Positions 51,710-60,424 are shown, counted from the stretch's first letter. The stretch is 64,000 nucleotides of DNA from Aromatoleum aromaticum EbN1 (GCF_000025965.1 NC_006513.1:744001-808000), one strand, 5' to 3'. Numbers and translations: made by a program. The notes: generated by a model from the letters alone, not told the origin.

Positions 51710-52590
51710 GCGGCCCTCACAGTGCGCCGCAGCGCCGCCAAGTCGTTGAAGTCCGTCCCGCTTGCGCCTTCGGGGAACTGCGGAACGATCAGCGCCGCGC
51801 CGGTCGCGTTCGCCGCCGCCGTCGCAGCGGTCACGCCCGGATTGCCTTCGGTGCCCCGGTCGTTATCGGCACAGATCACCAGTTCAGCGGCAGGCCATGC
51901 AGCCCGCGCCGCCTTCGCTACCGGCAGCAGGTTTCCGGCATTCATCGCACACAGCGCCGGAAGCCCGGATTCCTCGTGCAGCGTCGCGCCGGTCGCCCAG
52001 CCTTCACAGATCAGCAGCCGCGCCGGGTCGGTCAAGTCGCCCACCGGGGAAAACAAACCGCCAGCGCGGCCCGGTCGAAACCGCTTGCCGCCGTCCGGTG
52101 CGATGCGTTGCACGTTCCACAGCAGCCCGAAAGCATCGAACAGCGGAACGATCAGCAGCCCGGCCCGCTGGCGCAGGTTGTGCGCCTTCACGCCCTTGGC
52201 GGTCAGGTACGGATGCGCCGCGCCCGCCGGTGCCGCAGCGTCCCATTCAGCCCGCGCCTCTTTCGCTCGTGCCTCGTGTTCCGCTCGCCGCTCGGCTTGC
52301 GCCTTTTGCCGCGCCGCCTCGATCAACTTGGCGAAGGCGTCGCGCTCAGGGTCCGTCATGCGCTTGCCGTCCGCCGCCCAGGTCGAGCGTAGCCCGGTTT
52401 TCCAGCTACCGAACACGCCTGCCGCCCGGCCATCCAGGTGCAGCGAATACCAGCCGTTGAGCGTGCCGCGCCGGTCGCCTTCGACGTGGAAGCGATGCAG
52501 CAGCCCGTCTGCCTCGATCACCGCTGGCGGAACGATGCGGTTCTCGCGCATCGCATCGCGGAAGGCTTCGATGGTGTCGAGCGCGTTCAT
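51706..52590 (-). CDS. TOPRIM-domain primase of the island
   Basis: 294 residues. After a helical, charged middle part (AKLIEAARQKAQAERRAEHEARA), a TOPRIM domain shows the catalytic Glu in LLICEGWATGATL and the acidic metal site in ELVICADNDRGTEGN. It matches plasmid/island primases acting with DUF927 helicases. It overlaps the small membrane-protein gene before it by 4 bp (ATGA). Confidence 0.85.
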   Translation of the reverse strand: MNALDTIEAFRDAMRENRIVPPAVIEADGLLHRFHVEGDRRGTLNGWYSLHLDGRAAGVFGSWKTGLRSTWAADGKRMTDPERDAFAKLIEAARQKAQAERRAEHEARAKEARAEWDAAAPAGAAHPYLTAKGVKAHNLRQRAGLLIVPLFDAFGLLWNVQRIAPDGGKRFRPGRAGGLFSPVGDLTDPARLLICEGWATGATLHEESGLPALCAMNAGNLLPVAKAARAAWPAAELVICADNDRGTEGNPGVTAATAAANATGAALIVPQFPEGASGTDFNDLAALRRTVRAA

Positions 52591-52826
52591 AGCCGGCCCT
52601 CCGCGAGCAGCAGCGCCGCCACCGCCGCGAGGATCAGCAGCACAGCCAGATCAACGTTGATCGCGCCGCCGCTCCTGTGCCGCCAAGTGCGCTTTGGTCG
52701 GCGATTTGTCCGGCTGGCCTTTCCCAGCGAATACCAGCCCACCACCGGGTCGACGTTGATAGAATCGCGGGAGTCGTTTTGCTTGGGGTCGTGCCGCTCG
52801 GTGCGGCCCTTTGTTTTTTGGGTCAT
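52587..52826 (-). CDS. Small island protein with C-terminal membrane segment
   Basis: 79 residues. A basic N-terminal half (MTQKTKGRTERHDPKQND) precedes a single hydrophobic segment (VDLAVLLILAAVAALLLAEG) at the very end. No family recognised. It lies 13 bp after the AlpA-like gene and overlaps the primase gene, so it is probably translated as part of the operon. Confidence 0.5.
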   Translation of the reverse strand: MTQKTKGRTERHDPKQNDSRDSINVDPVVGWYSLGKASRTNRRPKRTWRHRSGGAINVDLAVLLILAAVAALLLAEGRL

Positions 52827-52839
52827 CGCCGCCCGCCCC

Positions 52840-53076
52840 TTATGCCGTTGCGCCGGTTGCACGGGTGCGGCTTTCCATCCATGCGAGCAGGTCGGCACGG
52901 CGGTAACGGACTTTGCGCCCCACTTTCAGGAACGGCAGCGCATAGCGCCCAGTCGAGCGCCACACGGACAAGGTGCCGGGGGAAACGTCGAGGATCGCGG
53001 CAGCGGCCTTGTCGTCGAGCAGATCAGCGCCCGCCGCGATCAGGTTTTGCAGGTTTTGGGTTGTCATGGTTCGCAT
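52840..53076 (-). CDS. AlpA/excisionase-like DNA-binding protein
   Basis: 78 residues with a MerR/AlpA-type helix-turn-helix (DDKAAAAILDVSPGTLSVWR) and the recognisable LPFLKVGRKVRYRRADLLAWME. Proteins of this kind regulate integrase expression or act as recombination directionality factors. Starts at 53076 or 53067 are both possible. First gene of the replication operon. Confidence 0.82.
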   Translation of the reverse strand: MRTMTTQNLQNLIAAGADLLDDKAAAAILDVSPGTLSVWRSTGRYALPFLKVGRKVRYRRADLLAWMESRTRATGATA

Positions 53077-53213
53077 CCATTAAATCCCGCTGGGGTGCGG
53101 GATGGATGCGAACTTTGGGGAAAGGCTTGCAGGCGAAACAGTGAAAGGGTTTCACCGTTAAGGGCGTCATCGTCCCGAGTGCCCGGCGTTGCTGGCTTCG
53201 GGTACGTCGCCCA

Positions 53214-53348
53214 TTAAACGTCGGGCTTGCGCCCGGTATGCGCCCATTCCGGTCGAATAAGTGACGCCGCTCTCTCAGCTTGCGACTTTGATAGCCCGCG
53301 CTCGATCAGCCATGCCGCTACCGTTGCGTTCGTCGGATGCGTCGAAGG
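53214..53348 (-). pseudogene. C-terminal remnant of the island gene split by the IS21 element
   Basis: Reads on from the 7-bp target site as THPTNATVAAWLIERGLSKS and stops at 53214. It is in frame with the N-terminal part at 56115-56658: after removing the IS and one target copy, a 223-residue protein is restored. No start codon of its own is supported. Confidence 0.8.
53342..53348 (+). repeat. Left 7-bp target site duplication of the IS21 element
   Basis: TCGAAGG, identical to 56115-56121, immediately outside the IS end TGCGCATTCCGAC. Confidence 0.88.
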
Positions 53349-53554
53349 TGCGCATTCCGACGAACGTGACCGCCTGCACCGACGAACGTGACCGGGGGGT
53401 CTGCGCGCGAAGCGTGGTGTTCAGATTCTAACCGCGTCGGTCACGATCACGGTCAATTCGAGGCACGGCGCAGGCTTATCCACAGGCGGCCGCCAGCGCG
53501 CCTCATACGCTGGCGGGCGGGCGCCTGTGGGTAAGGCGTCTCGCGCGCACGGCC

Positions 53555-54289
53555 TCATGCCTTTTCCTTTCTTCTCATCGACTCGCCCTTGAGGGCGAGC
53601 TTGTGCGCGGCGTGCACGACGCGATCGAGGATCGCATCGGCGAAGGTCGGGTCGCCCAGGTAGGTGTGCCAGTGCTCGATCGGCAGCTGGCTGGTGATCA
53701 CGGTCGAACGCGTGCCGACGCGGTCGTCGAGCAGCTCCAGCAGGTCGCTTCGCTCCTGCGCCGACGGCGCGGCCAGGCCCCAATCGTCGATGACGATGAG
53801 ATCCATGCGCGCGAGCTGCATGAGGCGTCGGCTGAAGCTGCCGTCGGCATGCGCGATGCGCAGCTCTTCGAAGAGCCGCGGCAGACGCACGTAATAGGCC
53901 GCGAGGCCCTGCCGGCACGCGGCATTGGCGAGCGCGCAGGCGAGCCAGGTCTTGCCGCTGCCGGTGGGCCCGGTGATGAGGCAGTTCTGGTGATGGCGGA
54001 TCCATTGCCCGGTGCCGAGCGCGGCGATCTGGCTGCGCTCGAGCCCGCGCCCGGCGCGGTAGTCGACGTCCTCCAGGCAGGCTGCAGCGGCTTTGATGCG
54101 GGCTGCCTTGAGCAGCCGGTCGATGCGTTTGCCGTCGCGCAGCAGGATCTCGCGATCGATGAGCTGGGCGAAGCGCTCCTCGAAGCTGAGCGCGGTGATG
54201 GCGGGCTGGGTGAGCTGCTCCTCGAAGGCGCGCGCCATGCCTTCCAGGCGCAGGGCATGCAGTTGTTGCAGGCTGTGTTGCATCAGCAT
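53555..54289 (-). CDS. istB: IS21 helper ATPase IstB
   Basis: 244 residues, DnaC-like AAA+ ATPase. Walker [10 protein letters not shown] at 107-115 and Walker B LIVIDDWG are present. It activates the IstA transposase and selects the target. The start [19 protein letters not shown] is the family N terminus. It lies 22 bp after istA. Confidence 0.95.
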   Translation of the reverse strand: MLMQHSLQQLHALRLEGMARAFEEQLTQPAITALSFEERFAQLIDREILLRDGKRIDRLLKAARIKAAAACLEDVDYRAGRGLERSQIAALGTGQWIRHHQNCLITGPTGSGKTWLACALANAACRQGLAAYYVRLPRLFEELRIAHADGSFSRRLMQLARMDLIVIDDWGLAAPSAQERSDLLELLDDRVGTRSTVITSQLPIEHWHTYLGDPTFADAILDRVVHAAHKLALKGESMRRKEKA

Positions 54290-54311
54290 CGATGTTCTCC
54301 GGTGGGTGGAA

Positions 54312-55880
54312 TCAGTGGTAGTAGCGCGCACCGCGCAGGTTCTCGTGCACGGTGGGAAGCGCCAGTTCGGTTTGGCTAGCGGCAGTGGGAGTGGGAGTGG
54401 GGAGCGGTGCGCGGTCGAGCCCGCTCTTGAGGATCGAGGCGACGTTGCGGTAACGCATCGCCCCGAGGGTGACGGCGCGGGTCGCCGCGGCTTCGAGCCG
54501 TTCGTTGCCGTATTGGCGACCGAGGCGCATCAGCCCGAGGCACGCCCGGTAGCCCTGCTCGGGGTGCGGCATGCGTTCGAGTTGGTGGCTGACCACCTGC
54601 TCGGTGTGCGGGCCGACGGTGGCGCCCCAGGCGATGAGTTTGCCGGGCGACCACTGGCGATGCGCCTGATGGGATGCGGGCATGTGTTCGGTGAGCGTGG
54701 AGTAGACGCCGGGCCGGTGGCTTCTCGCATGCACCGCGACGCGACGGCCCGCGGCAAAGCATTCGATGCTGCTCGCGGTGATGCGCAACTCCACCGCTTG
54801 GCCGGCGAGCGCATACGGCACGCTGTAGTAATGCCCGTCGAACTCGACGTGGTAATCGATATTGGGCTTGGCCCGTTTCCACTGGGCGAACTGGAACGCG
54901 GTGGCGGGCAACGGGCGCAGCGCCGGCCGATCGAGCGTCTCGAACGCTTCGTGGCGCGAGCCTGGCAGGCGCCGGAAGGCACGCGTGTTCAGCGGCTCGA
55001 GTAACGCGGCGATCGCCTCGTTCAACTCTCCCAGCGAGAAGAAACGTCGATGCCGCAGCCGCGCCAGAATCCAGCGCTGCACGATCTGTACGCCGACTTC
55101 GACCTTGGCCTTGTCCTGCGGCTTGTAGGGGCGCGCGGGCAGGATCGCCACGCCGTAGTGCGCGGCGAACTCGGCGGTGGTGCGCTGCAGTTGCGGCTCG
55201 TAGCGGTCGGCCTGCCCGACGAGCGAGCGCGTATTGTCGGGCACCACGAGCTCGGGCACGCCGCCGATGAAGGCCAGCGCCCGGGCGAGCGAGCCCAGCC
55301 AGTCGGCCTGCGACTGCGTCGCCGTGGCGCAGGCGAACGTATAGCTCGAGGCGCCGAGCACCGCGACGAAGATCTGCGCGCGCGAAATCTCGCCCGTGTC
55401 GGCGTCGACGATCGGCACCGTGTCGCCCGCGTAATCGATGAAGAGTTTCTCGCCGGCGCGGTGCACCTGGCGCATCGAGCGCTTGAGCGTGCGGGCGAAC
55501 GCGCGGTACAGGTCGCAAAAGCGCGAGTACTGATAGCTCGGCCCGTCGGCCGTCTGCACGTACTCTTCCCACAGCAGCGCCAGCGTGACGTTCTTTCGCT
55601 TGAGCCCCTGATGCACCGCCGCCAGATCCGGCGGCACATTCGCGACGCTCGCGCCACGTCCACGCCGGGCGACCCCCAGCACCCGGCGCAACTCGGCCTC
55701 GTCGGCCGCCGACAACTCGGCCCACGGCCGGCCGCACTCCTCGGCCGCCTTCACATACTTGGCGACCACTCCTTTGGAAATCGACAGCGCGCGGGCAATG
55801 CGCTCATGCGACAGCGCGCAGTCGTATTTGAGCCGTAACAGCTCCCTGATCTTGTGCATGGCAATCCGCTCCGCCGGCAT
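54312..55880 (-). CDS. istA: IS21 transposase IstA
   Basis: 522 residues. The N-terminal helix-turn-helix ([20 protein letters not shown]) precedes a DDE catalytic core with Asp149 (FIDYAGDT), Asp215 (VVPDNTRS) and Glu261 (KAKVEVGV). The start at 55880 was chosen by similarity to IstA openings. Confidence 0.95.
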   Translation of the reverse strand: MPAERIAMHKIRELLRLKYDCALSHERIARALSISKGVVAKYVKAAEECGRPWAELSAADEAELRRVLGVARRGRGASVANVPPDLAAVHQGLKRKNVTLALLWEEYVQTADGPSYQYSRFCDLYRAFARTLKRSMRQVHRAGEKLFIDYAGDTVPIVDADTGEISRAQIFVAVLGASSYTFACATATQSQADWLGSLARALAFIGGVPELVVPDNTRSLVGQADRYEPQLQRTTAEFAAHYGVAILPARPYKPQDKAKVEVGVQIVQRWILARLRHRRFFSLGELNEAIAALLEPLNTRAFRRLPGSRHEAFETLDRPALRPLPATAFQFAQWKRAKPNIDYHVEFDGHYYSVPYALAGQAVELRITASSIECFAAGRRVAVHARSHRPGVYSTLTEHMPASHQAHRQWSPGKLIAWGATVGPHTEQVVSHQLERMPHPEQGYRACLGLMRLGRQYGNERLEAAATRAVTLGAMRYRNVASILKSGLDRAPLPTPTPTAASQTELALPTVHENLRGARYYH

Positions 55881-56114
55881 CCTCGGTCTCCGCGCAAAGC
55901 GCGCGAGGGTAGCCGGCCTGACAAACGACGTTGCCACGCTTGGCCTCACAAACCCGTTCCGATTTGATCGTGACCATTGATTCCGACATCGTGACCGCCC
56001 ATTCCGACAACTCGCCGAAATCGGTCACGATCAAATCGGAATCCGCGGTCACGACCGCGGATTCACCGGTCACACTATTTCGGAATCAGCGGTCACGTTG
56101 GGTCGGAATCCGCA

Positions 56115-56121
56115 TCGAAGG
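56115..56121 (+). repeat. Right 7-bp target site duplication of the IS21 element
   Basis: TCGAAGG, matching 53342-53348. Confidence 0.88.
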
Positions 56122-56658
56122 GTCGCATTTGTCGACATTCCCCCACCAGCGCCGCGCCGCCTGATTCACGCGCGCAAGATCATCGGAAACGTGCGAACGG
56201 TCAGGCGGGGGAGGCGGTTCGCTCTCCGCTCGGGGTTGGGGTGCGGTGTTCTTGCTGCGGATTCCTTCAACGTCCGCACGCTTGAGAAACACATGCGCTA
56301 TCGGGATGCGATCTTTAACCGGATCGCGCTCCCCCCAATCACACTCGCTCCAATACCGCCCCTTCTCATCGTTCTCAGACAGGGCAGCTATGCACGCGAA
56401 GCCTGCCTGCATCAAATAGCCCGCACCGTGTCTGTCGATAGGCACCATCCAGAACCACATCTGCTTTTCTTCGACAGGATAGGAAAAACTGTTGCCTTCC
56501 TCATCCTCGTCCCATTCCAGCTTCTGGGCTTTGCGAAATTGATTCAGCAGCCCATAAAGCCGAACCCGCCCCTCATATGCAGCGATCAGCAGCGTATCGG
56601 TATCGGCACCCAGCATTTCCGCTGCGCGCTCCAGCCGGATATAAGTCGTTTCGATCAT
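56115..56658 (-). pseudogene. N-terminal part of an island gene disrupted by IS21
   Basis: Starts MIETTYIRLERAAEMLGADT (perhaps a degenerate helix-turn-helix) and continues with an aromatic-rich section (EEKQMWFWMVPIDRHG). A proline stretch and RRWWGNVDKCDPS follow, where the IS interrupts. As it stands the frame runs 9 codons into the IS (stop at 56086). The rest lies at 53214-53348. Function not recognised; similar proteins sit in front of replication genes in islands. Confidence 0.75.
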
Positions 56659-56792
56659 CAGCGCCCCCTATTGCGCTTCGCCCTTGCAACAGGTGCCGCG
56701 CCAGCCGGGCAAGGGAACCCGGTTTTCCTCCCGTCGGAGTAGGCGCGGCAGAGCTCAGGTTTTCTCAGGTCATGCAGCCCGCTGCGCCTGCC

Positions 56793-57023
56793 TCACGCAG
56801 CCGCCGCAAAGCGCCGCACGTCGACCTCCACGCCCGCCGCCGCCGCTTGCTCGGCCTGCCGCAGCAGTGCAGCGGTCACGGCCTCGTCATGGAAGGCTTC
56901 GCCGCAGTTGTCGCAGACCTCGGCAGGGACGGCCCGGAACACAACGGCCATACCGCCGCGCTCAAGGGTCACGGTCGCGGTGCCCGGCTTGGTTTCGCCG
57001 TGCTTGCAGATCGGGCATTTCAT
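56793..57023 (-). CDS. Antitoxin with YgiT/MqsA-type zinc finger
   Basis: 76 residues beginning MKCPICKHGETKPG; the second Cys pair is in VCDNCGEAFHD. The CxxC...CxxC arrangement is that of MqsA-type antitoxin N-terminal domains. Unlike MqsA it has no full DNA-binding C terminus. ATG overlaps the toxin stop by 4 bp. Confidence 0.8.
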   Translation of the reverse strand: MKCPICKHGETKPGTATVTLERGGMAVVFRAVPAEVCDNCGEAFHDEAVTAALLRQAEQAAAAGVEVDVRRFAAAA

Positions 57024-57298
57024 GGTTTCTTCCTCGTCGCAAAGTCCGCCATCCACAAGGCGGGATCAGGTTCATAAACAGTCACGATGATGCGCTCGCC
57101 GTCGTCCTGGTTGTCGGCATAGACGACATGCAGCGGCCTTGCTCCCGCGTAGCCCAGCCATAGGCAGCTTGGATAGGGCGTGTCAGTCGGGTAGTCCTCG
57201 ATCGCCCGGCCACCAGCCAGAGCCGCCGCCACGTCGTTTGTCGATATGCCGCGCTCGAACATCCTGCGCACGGCGTGCTGCCGATAGATCAGCCTCAC
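57020..57298 (-). CDS. DUF4258-type toxin
   Basis: 92 residues: a HAVRRMFERGISTNDVAAAL opening and a LHVVYADNQDDGERIIVTVY strand pair, as in DUF4258 proteins related to RelE/MqsR-like toxins. It is paired with the zinc-finger antitoxin gene right after it. GTG start at 57298 overlaps the integrase stop by 4 bp (GTGA), so integrase, toxin and antitoxin appear to be one translation-coupled set. Confidence 0.78.
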   Translation of the reverse strand: MRLIYRQHAVRRMFERGISTNDVAAALAGGRAIEDYPTDTPYPSCLWLGYAGARPLHVVYADNQDDGERIIVTVYEPDPALWMADFATRKKP

Positions 57299-58530
57299 GC
57301 TGCACTCCGCTTGTTCGGCAGCCTCACCACGTCCGCGCCATCCTTCAGGCCCGCCGCTTCGAGCATCGCACTCGTGGCGGTATTCACGGACTGGCGAACC
57401 GGATCAAGGTCGAGTCGCGCATAGATCGCGGTCGCCTGCTGGCTCTTGTGGTTCAGGCTCTTGCCGATGATCGCCAACGATGCGCCGGTGCGCGCCTGCC
57501 AGCTCCCCAGCGTGCGCCGCAGGTCGTGCAGCGTTGCCCCGTTCGGCACGTCGCGCCCGTAGGGAATGCCCGCCCGCGCCATGACGCGCTCCACCGCCTT
57601 CTTCGGCTCAACAACGTGGCCCGTCCGCCCTGTGCCGGGAAACACGAAACCGCCACCCGTCGCATCCTTCCGCGCTTCAAGGATCATCACCGCTTCCGGG
57701 CACAGCGTCACAGTTTGCGGCTCGCCGTTCTTCGTTCTCGGGATTCGCCACACGCCCGCCGCCAGATCAAGCTCGTGCCAGTGCATCGCGCACACGTTCG
57801 CCCGCCTCGCGCCCGTCAGCAGCGCCAGCAGGATGAAGTCGCGCATGGTGTCATCTTCTTCCGCCACCGCCGCGAAGAATCGCGGCAGTTCATCGGCTTG
57901 CAGGAAGCGGTCGCGGGAAACCTTCTTGCCCGCCACCTTCACCCCTTGCGCCGGGTTGAAGTCCAGACGGCCCCACTCCACCGCCTTGCCGAATACGCCA
58001 GACGCCAGCGCCCGGATGTTGCGCACGGTCGCCACGGACTTGCCCGCCTTCTCCGCATCGCTCAGAGCCTTGGCGATCATGGCCCGGTCGATTTCAGACA
58101 GCCTCTTGTTGCCCATCGGCTTTTGCAGGTAGTCGCGGAACCGTTGCACGTCAGCCGGCCATGCCAGCTTCTTTTCCCCGTGCCGGGTGCCGTACTCAGC
58201 GAAAAACTCGGTGAGCGTCGGTTCAGCCTTGAATGCGCGCTTCGTTGCGGCTGGATTCGCGCCGCTCTCAATCTCGGCATTCACCAGCGCCGCCGCCTTT
58301 CGTGCTTGCTCCACCGTCATCGCCGGGAACTTGCCCAACGTCACACGCTCGGGTTGCCCGGCCTTCAGCCGCCGATAGACGGAAAAGCTTTTCACGCCGG
58401 TCGCTGATACGCGAAGTTGCAGGCCGGTCGTCTTGGTGTCGTGATAGGTGTCACGCTTCCCAGCATCGGGCGTGGGCAGGGCGGCCAATCGCTCTTTGGT
58501 GAAAGGGAACCGCGTTTTGTCGTCAGCCAT
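57295..58530 (-). CDS. P4-type tyrosine integrase of the island
   Basis: 411 residues: an N-terminal DUF4102 arm-binding domain (LQLRVSATGVKSFSVYRRL), a core-binding SAM-like domain, and a catalytic domain with Arg242 (TGARRANV), His335-x-x-Arg338 (LHDLRRT), His361 (LNHKS) and Tyr370 (ATAIYARLD). Recombinases of this class use tRNA 3' ends as attB. It lies about 180 bp inside attR. Confidence 0.95.
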   Translation of the reverse strand: MADDKTRFPFTKERLAALPTPDAGKRDTYHDTKTTGLQLRVSATGVKSFSVYRRLKAGQPERVTLGKFPAMTVEQARKAAALVNAEIESGANPAATKRAFKAEPTLTEFFAEYGTRHGEKKLAWPADVQRFRDYLQKPMGNKRLSEIDRAMIAKALSDAEKAGKSVATVRNIRALASGVFGKAVEWGRLDFNPAQGVKVAGKKVSRDRFLQADELPRFFAAVAEEDDTMRDFILLALLTGARRANVCAMHWHELDLAAGVWRIPRTKNGEPQTVTLCPEAVMILEARKDATGGGFVFPGTGRTGHVVEPKKAVERVMARAGIPYGRDVPNGATLHDLRRTLGSWQARTGASLAIIGKSLNHKSQQATAIYARLDLDPVRQSVNTATSAMLEAAGLKDGADVVRLPNKRSAA

Positions 58531-58560
58531 GATCTCGCCTCTATGCAAACCGGATCGCGT

Positions 58561-58627
58561 GGGGTTACGCCGGGGTTACATCGGGGTTACGTTTTCGGTC
58601 AAAAACCGTTATTTTTCGTGTAACCCC
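58561..58627. repeat. Right arm-type repeats: GGGGTTAC three times at 11-bp spacing plus one inverted
   Basis: Copies at 58561-58568, 58572-58579 and 58583-58590, with an inverted GTAACCCC at 58620-58627. They lie between the integrase start and attR and mirror the pair next to attL. They may also let the integrase control its own promoter. Confidence 0.7.
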
Positions 58628-58708
58628 GTTAAGGCGAGTATGCTTTAAGTATGCTGTTTCGTAAAGGTTTATTAATGTTGGTTAGCCCATAGGTTTCCCG
58701 CGAAACTC

Positions 58709-58756
58709 GGATTCATAACCCATAGGTCGGCGGTTCGATTCCGCCCATCACCACCA
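58709..58756 (+). repeat. attR: 48-bp direct repeat (3' half of tRNA-Met)
   Basis: Identical to 48385-48432. The 5' half of the tRNA is missing here, so this is a non-functional tRNA remnant marking the island's right end. Confidence 0.95.
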
Positions 58757-58766
58757 CGTTTTCGAG

Positions 58767-58798
58767 AGCCGTTGATCCGCAAGGTTCAACGGCTTTTT
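58767..58798 (+). terminator. Original tRNA-Met terminator, displaced by the island
   Basis: AGCCGTTGA / TCAACGGCT stem, 10-base loop, then TTTTT. It starts 10 bp after the tRNA remnant, where a tRNA terminator would be expected. Confidence 0.8.
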
Positions 58799-58856
58799 CA
58801 TGTCCGGAGCCCGCTGGGCAGGGGGAGTACATTCGCCTTTGACCGGCCCGGGAATT

Positions 58857-58889
58857 CACTTCTCACTCACTTCTCACTCACTTCTCACT
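58857..58889 (+). repeat. Tandem repeat, CACTTCTCACT three times
   Basis: Three perfect 11-bp copies in a row, outside any gene. Confidence 0.85.
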
Positions 58890-59344
58890 TCTTCCCCGCC
58901 GCTTCGGAGTCGAGCCAAGAGATGCCCGACGGACCGGTCCCTTGAAGCTGGAGGATCGTCTCCTCGGCGGTCGTACAGGCAAACATCGACAAACATCGAC
59001 AGGCCCGCCGGAATCATCGTCACCCGCCTTCAGAAAGCGTGCAGCGCGACGAGGAAGTGAATGTGTTTGGCTCGCGCACGAAAAGGCCATTCAATTCAAG
59101 CACGCGAGCAGGGGAAATCCAGCTTTCCGACAGGGGATTGGAGCGGACGCAGCACAAAACAAATCGTGTCGTTACGGTCGGTTTTTGTGCGCAGGCAGAC
59201 CTGCATGTACTGCCGGGGTACCTGTCGCAGAGACTGGAAGATGGACAGAAACTCCATCAGCCAGCCGCTGCTGCGCCCCATCGGCAGTAAAAGAGCGCAC
59301 GGGCGGTGCGGCCGGTATCTGCAGCACCGCCTCGTCGCTCCGCG

Positions 59345-59692
59345 TCAGGCGACGACGAACTCCTGCTTCCGACCCAGCCGCTCCGCCCGCTCGCGGCTCA
59401 ACTCACGCCCGTAATCCAGGACCGCACGCCACAACTCCGGCAGGGGCACGTAGATGCCATCGCCGTGGCCGCCGCGCCAGTCGCCGCGCCGCAGCCACAG
59501 GACGATCCCGCACAGGGCATCGAACTCCTTGTCGTCGCCTCGATCCGCGCCGCGGTCGGCAATGATACGGTGCGCCGCGTCGCACAGCCTCGCGAGCCAG
59601 GCGTCGGGAAGCCGCTCCGGCCGCAGGCCGTCGGCCCCTACGATGTTCGCGAAATCGGCCAACTCCCCGAGACTCCAATCCATTGGTTTCAT
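59345..59692 (-). CDS. Hypothetical protein (115 aa)
   Basis: MKPMDWSLGELADFANIVGA, then a soluble, Arg/Asp-rich body with LWLRRGDWRGGHGDGIYVPL and ERAERLGRKQEFVVA at the end. No family recognised. The start has GGAGG seven bases upstream. It is the last of three small minus-strand genes with strong ribosome binding sites. Confidence 0.65.
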   Translation of the reverse strand: MKPMDWSLGELADFANIVGADGLRPERLPDAWLARLCDAAHRIIADRGADRGDDKEFDALCGIVLWLRRGDWRGGHGDGIYVPLPELWRAVLDYGRELSRERAERLGRKQEFVVA

Positions 59693-59757
59693 CGCGACCT
59701 CCGTTCACTCATCCATCATTTCTCCAGCACGAAAACAGCCCCGCCACAACCGATCCG

Positions 59758-59973
59758 TCAAGCCGCATCAGTCGCATCTTCGCGTCGCAACCGCACGTCG
59801 CCCCCCTCCCCAACCGGCGCTTCCGCCGCCGGCGCAGAAGCCTCGTACACCGGGTACAGCAACACCAGGCTACCGATGCCGCCGAGCCTGTGGAAGCGCG
59901 CACTCGGTCTCACCGCGATCAACATTACCCTACTGTCATGGCTCGCCGGGCCGTTCGAATTCCGCTCTCGCAT
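59758..59973 (-). CDS. Hypothetical protein (71 aa)
   Basis: A short hydrophobic stretch (GGIGSLVLLYPVYEAS) in an otherwise polar protein, possibly membrane-associated. AAGGAGG lies seven bases before the ATG, the main support for it being real. No family recognised. Confidence 0.55.
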   Translation of the reverse strand: MRERNSNGPASHDSRVMLIAVRPSARFHRLGGIGSLVLLYPVYEASAPAAEAPVGEGGDVRLRREDATDAA

Positions 59974-60010
59974 CGCTTGCCTCCTTCAGTCCACAAGTTT
60001 CCGCTGCGCA

Positions 60011-60289
60011 TCAGGCGCTGGCCGGCCGCTTCACCCACACCCTGACGCCCGGCGGCGGCAGCGGCCGGCGCCGCAGTATTGCGAGCTTCGCGGCAGGACC
60101 AGGCGCGACCTCCCGCTCCGGCACCGGAGCGTCGCCGTCTTCCACCGGAGCGGCAGGCGGGTAATCGCGCCGCTTGATGTCGCCGGCCCGGCGTGCCGGA
60201 TGCACGCCCGCCTCGCGTTCGACCGGAACGGACACCGCCGCCTCGTACTCCCGCCACACCCACACCATCTCGAGCCGTTCGTCAGCCAT
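60011..60289 (-). CDS. Hypothetical protein (92 aa)
   Basis: MADERLEMVWVWREYEAAVS, then a Pro/Arg-rich body ending LPPPGVRVWVKRPASA. AGGAGG precedes the ATG at good spacing. No domain recognised. First of the three small genes; the gap to the next gene is 37 bp. Confidence 0.6.
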   Translation of the reverse strand: MADERLEMVWVWREYEAAVSVPVEREAGVHPARRAGDIKRRDYPPAAPVEDGDAPVPEREVAPGPAAKLAILRRRPLPPPGVRVWVKRPASA

Positions 60290-60424
60290 TTCACCCTCCT
60301 TCGACCCTCCGCGTCGTCTTGCAGTCCGCCCTCAGGGTCACCCTCATGTTATGCGCAAGGAAGCGGCGGGATAAGCAAGCCAGATCGCACCAAGTTGTTT
60401 CCGGACGCTCTACAATAACCGGCC

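Larger units (their letters stand above)
53349..56114. mobile_element. IS21-family insertion sequence
   Basis: 2766 bp with istA and istB. Imperfect terminal inverted repeats begin TGCGCATTCCGAC (left) and TGCGGATTCCGAC (right, complement); both continue with AACGTGACCG. Multiple internal copies of a GTGACCG/CGGTCAC motif lie near both ends (53361-53394 and about 55970-56095), as expected for the clustered transposase sites of IS21. The 7-bp target duplication is perfect and both genes are intact, so the insertion looks recent. Confidence 0.92.
48385..58756. mobile_element. Genomic island integrated in the tRNA-Met gene
   Basis: 10.3 kb between perfect 48-bp repeats of the tRNA 3' half. It encodes an integrase next to the right end, a TOPRIM primase, a DUF927 helicase, an AlpA-like regulator, a toxin-antitoxin pair and small unknown proteins, all minus strand. 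No capsid, tail, conjugation or relaxase gene is visible, so it resembles a P4-like satellite or a minimal replicating island. Carries an IS21 element. Confidence 0.93.
58757..59344. other. Stretch without a convincing gene right of the island
   Basis: 588 bp. It begins with the original tRNA terminator, then has a three-copy 11-bp tandem repeat (58857-58889) and a doubled AAACATCGAC (58981-59000). Open frames are short, overlap one another and lack ribosome binding sites or family features. Possibly decayed coding DNA. Confidence 0.5.

Noticed and set aside
58800-59340. Short open frames in the stretch right of attR
   Set aside because: They overlap one another on both strands, lack ribosome binding sites, and show no recognisable motif.
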